A DNA stretch of 10,536 nucleotides, taken from assembly GCA_910592205.1 (NCBI GenBank), contig CAJVPJ010001315.1, positions 1 to 10,536 on the forward strand, given 5' to 3'. Position numbers and translations under genes: made by a program. The notes under the pieces were generated by a model. That model saw nothing but the letters and a program-made list of their open reading frames with translations, was not told the DNA's origin and ran no database searches. The stretch's first letter is position 1. Every line of letters starts with the position of its first letter. Source of the DNA: Paraglomus occultum. Its lineage: Eukaryota; Glomeromycota; Glomeromycetes; Paraglomerales; Paraglomeraceae. Shown piece after piece: positions 8,459-10,536 of the stretch.

Positions 8459-8597
8459 AATTGGAAAAATTATCGCGTAATGTAAACAGCTCTAACTCAC
8501 CCAATTTGGATCCAAATTGCGGCGAAGTTTTGTTTTATATATAATAAAGGGTTTATTTTGGTATTATTATGTAACTTTTTTCATAATTTATTTCAAA

Positions 8598-9538
8598 ATG
8601 TCTTATGCCGAAAAGCAAGCACAACGTCAAGCTATATTACATTTTCGGAACAAGGGTGTCAAATCTGCACATTCTGACCAAGATACTGTACCACCATCAA
8701 CAATCTATAAAAACTGCGTAAGGGAGGTAATGACCGACCTAAAAAAATTACGCGTAGTGCAGCACAAACCGTCGGTCGGTACATTCGAAGAGACACGTCT
8801 TTGTCACTGAGAACTTTGGCAACTAGGCTGACAGCAAAAAGTGTCAATGTATCTCACATGACAGTTTCGAGATATTTGAAAGACGATGGTTACCAGAAAA
8901 GCATTCCACGGGCCACCCCTATGTTGACTACCAAACATAAAGAAAAGCGCGTTGAATGGGCAATTAAACAGCTAAACAATGACTGGTCAAACACATTATT
9001 TAGTGATAAAACGGCTTTTTAACTGTTTAGAAATACAGTTTCTCGCTGGCATTAGGGAGAAAGACTAGTCCGATGCATTCCAAAAGATAGAACGAAAATT
9101 ATGGCGTGGGGTAGCTTTTGTATAGAAGGCAAAACCTCGCCGTTTTGCAAACCTGTATGTAGACATTAGTAGAAGACATATTTTCCAGAGATTAACCAAA
9201 TGTTGGGAGACAATTGGCGATTCCAACAAGACAACGATCGCAAACATACCAGCAAAATTGCCAAATCGTTTCTCAGCAATAACGTGCCCAACTTAATGGA
9301 CTGGCCATCTAACAGTCCAGATCTAAATCCAATTGAAAATCTCTGGAACATTGTCAAGACAAACGTAGAAAAAAGACTACCGAAAAATCGTGGTGATTTG
9401 GTGTAATTTATTAAAGAAAGAATGGGAGAAAATCCCGATATGGTTCTAATTAATTTAGTTAACTCAATGCAAATACATTGCGAGCTTTTTATTGAAAAAC
9501 AGGGTAAAAGAATACCATATCAATTTATAATTAAATAA
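8598..9538 (+). pseudogene. Tc1-type transposase, broken
   Basis: Read across frames, the product covers a full-length Tc1 transposase. An N-terminal helix-turn-helix part starts at ATG 8598. The frame changes in an A run near 8709-8713. A second DNA-binding part follows (RPKKITRSA, then SLRTLATRL, then HMTVSRYLK). Next come the catalytic region with FSDK, KIMAWGSF, QQDND and KHTSK, then DWPSNSPDLNPIENLW. The Asp of QQDN and the Glu of PIENLW are 34 residues apart, the DD34E pattern of Tc1, and all three acidic residues remain. Damage seen: stops at 9020-9022 (TAA), 9053-9055 (TAG) and 9404-9406 (TAA), plus two compensating frame changes between about 9135 and 9179. The frame then runs on to its own TAA at 9536-9538. 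The element cannot make its own transposase. Confidence 0.9.
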
Positions 9539-9612
9539 ATCCAGAAGTCTTGAAATTTTAAATGAGCTATTCCATATTTATTTTCATTCACTGGTCGTTC
9601 TTCTGCATCAGG

Positions 9613-9626
9613 TTTTTTTTGTTACA
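9613..9626 (-). repeat. Right terminal inverted repeat (inner part)
   Basis: This is the exact complement of 8445-8458. Four of the five mismatches in the next seven outer bases are C-to-T or G-to-A changes relative to the left end. Confidence 0.5.
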
Positions 9627-9633
9627 TATAATA

Positions 9634-10462
9634 TACCAACAATTATTATACCACAGAATCGAAGGAGAATTAAATTTTAAGTTAAACAGGGCGACTAGTC
9701 GAGTAAACATCACTCATTTGTTACTAATTAATAAACAGTTGTTTACAACATGAATAATAAACTCTCGCGTAATTGATCAACGGACGTTTACGAGCTGCTT
9801 TTATAAGCATATTCGGTAAAAATTAGTCAAAACTCGTTTATTTAACATTCAGTGAATAAAAGAACTTGTCCTTTGTTTCAACACATCAATTATTATCAGC
9901 ATGAGTATTTTGACGATGGGATATGAACTACTTGTATGTCTTTTATTAACACGGAAAAGTAGTCACGAAAATAACTAGAGAACGAATAATTGATAGCGTT
10001 TGTACTGACACTAAAAAATTGTCACGAAATACAACATTTTTGCCCTTGACACGAAAAATGCATCACGCTGTTCTAAATCATGGGGCTTTGTTTGACTCGG
10101 TTATTGTTATCTGATTCATCAGATCGACTTACCATAAACATTAGAAGGGACTTCAACTCACTTTTTGATACCCGAAAGAAGGAAGACGGATTTCCACCTA
10201 AGTTTCTCACTGACATTAGTGTCGTGTGGTAATAATTCCAAGCTCTCAAGACATTCTGGAGTAAACAGGTAAAATAATAGCCAACATCCATGGATGGCAC
10301 TTGTCATGAGCCAAATCTTGATAGTAACTAAACATTTGAGCTGAATAAAAAATTAAGTGTCATACTTATCAAGCCTGATAAACAGCTTACAAGAATTTCA
10401 CTCGACTTAATTTGGTACCAAATCAGTTGGGTCTGCACTTCAGGCTTTTGATTGGTATCACA
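9634..10462. other. Flank of the transposon, no firm gene
   Basis: No supported gene. On the minus strand GTAAGC (10390), GTGAGT (10161) and GTAAGT (10133) look like good donors, and TTTTTTATTCAG (ending 10341) looks like a good acceptor. All three minus frames between 10340 and 10160 are partly open, so the coding frame cannot be chosen. One join (10391 to 10340) is in phase and leaves an open frame to 10162. Confidence 0.3.
9964..10057 (+). promoter_or_regulatory. Cluster of CACGAAA motifs (SCB-like)
   Basis: CACGAAAA (9964-9971), CACGAAAT (10023-10030) and CACGAAAA (10050-10057) all lie on the plus strand within 94 bp, with a near match CACGGAAAA at 9950. In yeast CACGAAA is the core of the Swi4/Swi6 cell-cycle box. 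Whether it acts here, and on which gene, is unknown. Confidence 0.35.
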
Positions 10463-10536
10463 TACACTCACTGGACAAAAGTCTACGTAATTTTTGTCGA
10501 TCACATAGTAAAACATATGAAAAATCTATTTTTTCG
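10463..10536 (+). mobile_element. Possible outer end of a second Tc1-type element, cut by window end
   Basis: TA at 10463 is followed by CACTCACTGGACAAAAGTC, which resembles the terminal inverted repeats of many Tc1-like elements (a short lead, then GGACAAAAGT). The element body would lie to the right, outside the window. The sequence does not match the ends of the 8438-9633 element, so it would be a different family. No transposase is visible. Confidence 0.35.

Larger units (their letters stand above)
8438..9633 (+). mobile_element. Inactive Tc1-type (DD34E) DNA transposon, about 1.2 kb
   Basis: A decayed transposase frame (8598-9538) is bracketed by a perfect 14-bp inverted repeat, TGTAACAAAAAAAA at 8445-8458 and its complement at 9613-9626. 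Extending outward, a TA follows each arm (8438-8439 and 9632-9633), the target dinucleotide of Tc1/mariner elements, which gives about 1196 bp. The size suits the family. The outermost seven bases do not match well between ends, so the exact borders are uncertain, and part of the match is A/T homopolymer. Confidence 0.7.

Noticed and set aside
1-10536. tRNA, rRNA, CRISPR array or toxin-type genes
   Set aside because: I scanned both strands by eye for T-arm consensus, conserved rRNA cores and regular repeat-spacer arrays and found none.

Overview
The window looks like AT-rich nuclear DNA of a fungus, most plausibly an early-diverging (Mucoromycota-type) lineage. That placement is an inference from short introns (84-189 nt) with GTAAGT/GTATGT-type donors and CTAAT-type branch sites, a Sec14-like gene and a Tc1-type transposon. 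There are no operons, ribosome binding sites or other bacterial signals. None of the protein genes is a single long open frame, so exons must be joined by splice signals and reading phase.

Two genes are well supported, both on the minus strand. Positions 1227-669 hold a three-exon gene for a 105-residue protein with one hydrophobic segment at its very C-terminus (a tail-anchored candidate, family not recognised). A ladder of TCAGG repeats lies 150-260 bp upstream of its start. Positions 4603-2413 hold a five-exon gene for a 573-residue CRAL-TRIO (Sec14-like) lipid-binding protein with an N-terminal helical segment, a Ser/Pro-rich linker and a C-terminal membrane anchor. Every splice junction falls in phase, and the last one creates the Glu-His-Gly-Gly typical of the end of the domain.

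From 4604 to 8437 nothing is certain. There is a Cys- and Arg-rich 82-codon minus-strand frame (5676-5428), a perfect 13-bp tandem duplication just upstream of it, a long purine tract, a pair of adjacent hairpins, a possible small spliced plus-strand gene with a TACTAAC branch site and an AATAAA signal (7746-7964), and a GC-richer segment with a protein-like minus frame broken by one stop (8371-8246).

Positions 8438-9633 hold a dead Tc1-type (DD34E) DNA transposon on the plus strand. The transposase, 8598-9538, is readable to its natural end but carries three in-frame stops and three frame changes. A 14-bp inverted repeat brackets it. A cluster of three CACGAAA motifs lies at 9964-10057. A sequence resembling the outer end of another Tc1-type element starts at 10463 and runs off the window. 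The two good genes share a strand but have separate upstream regions and no evident functional link.
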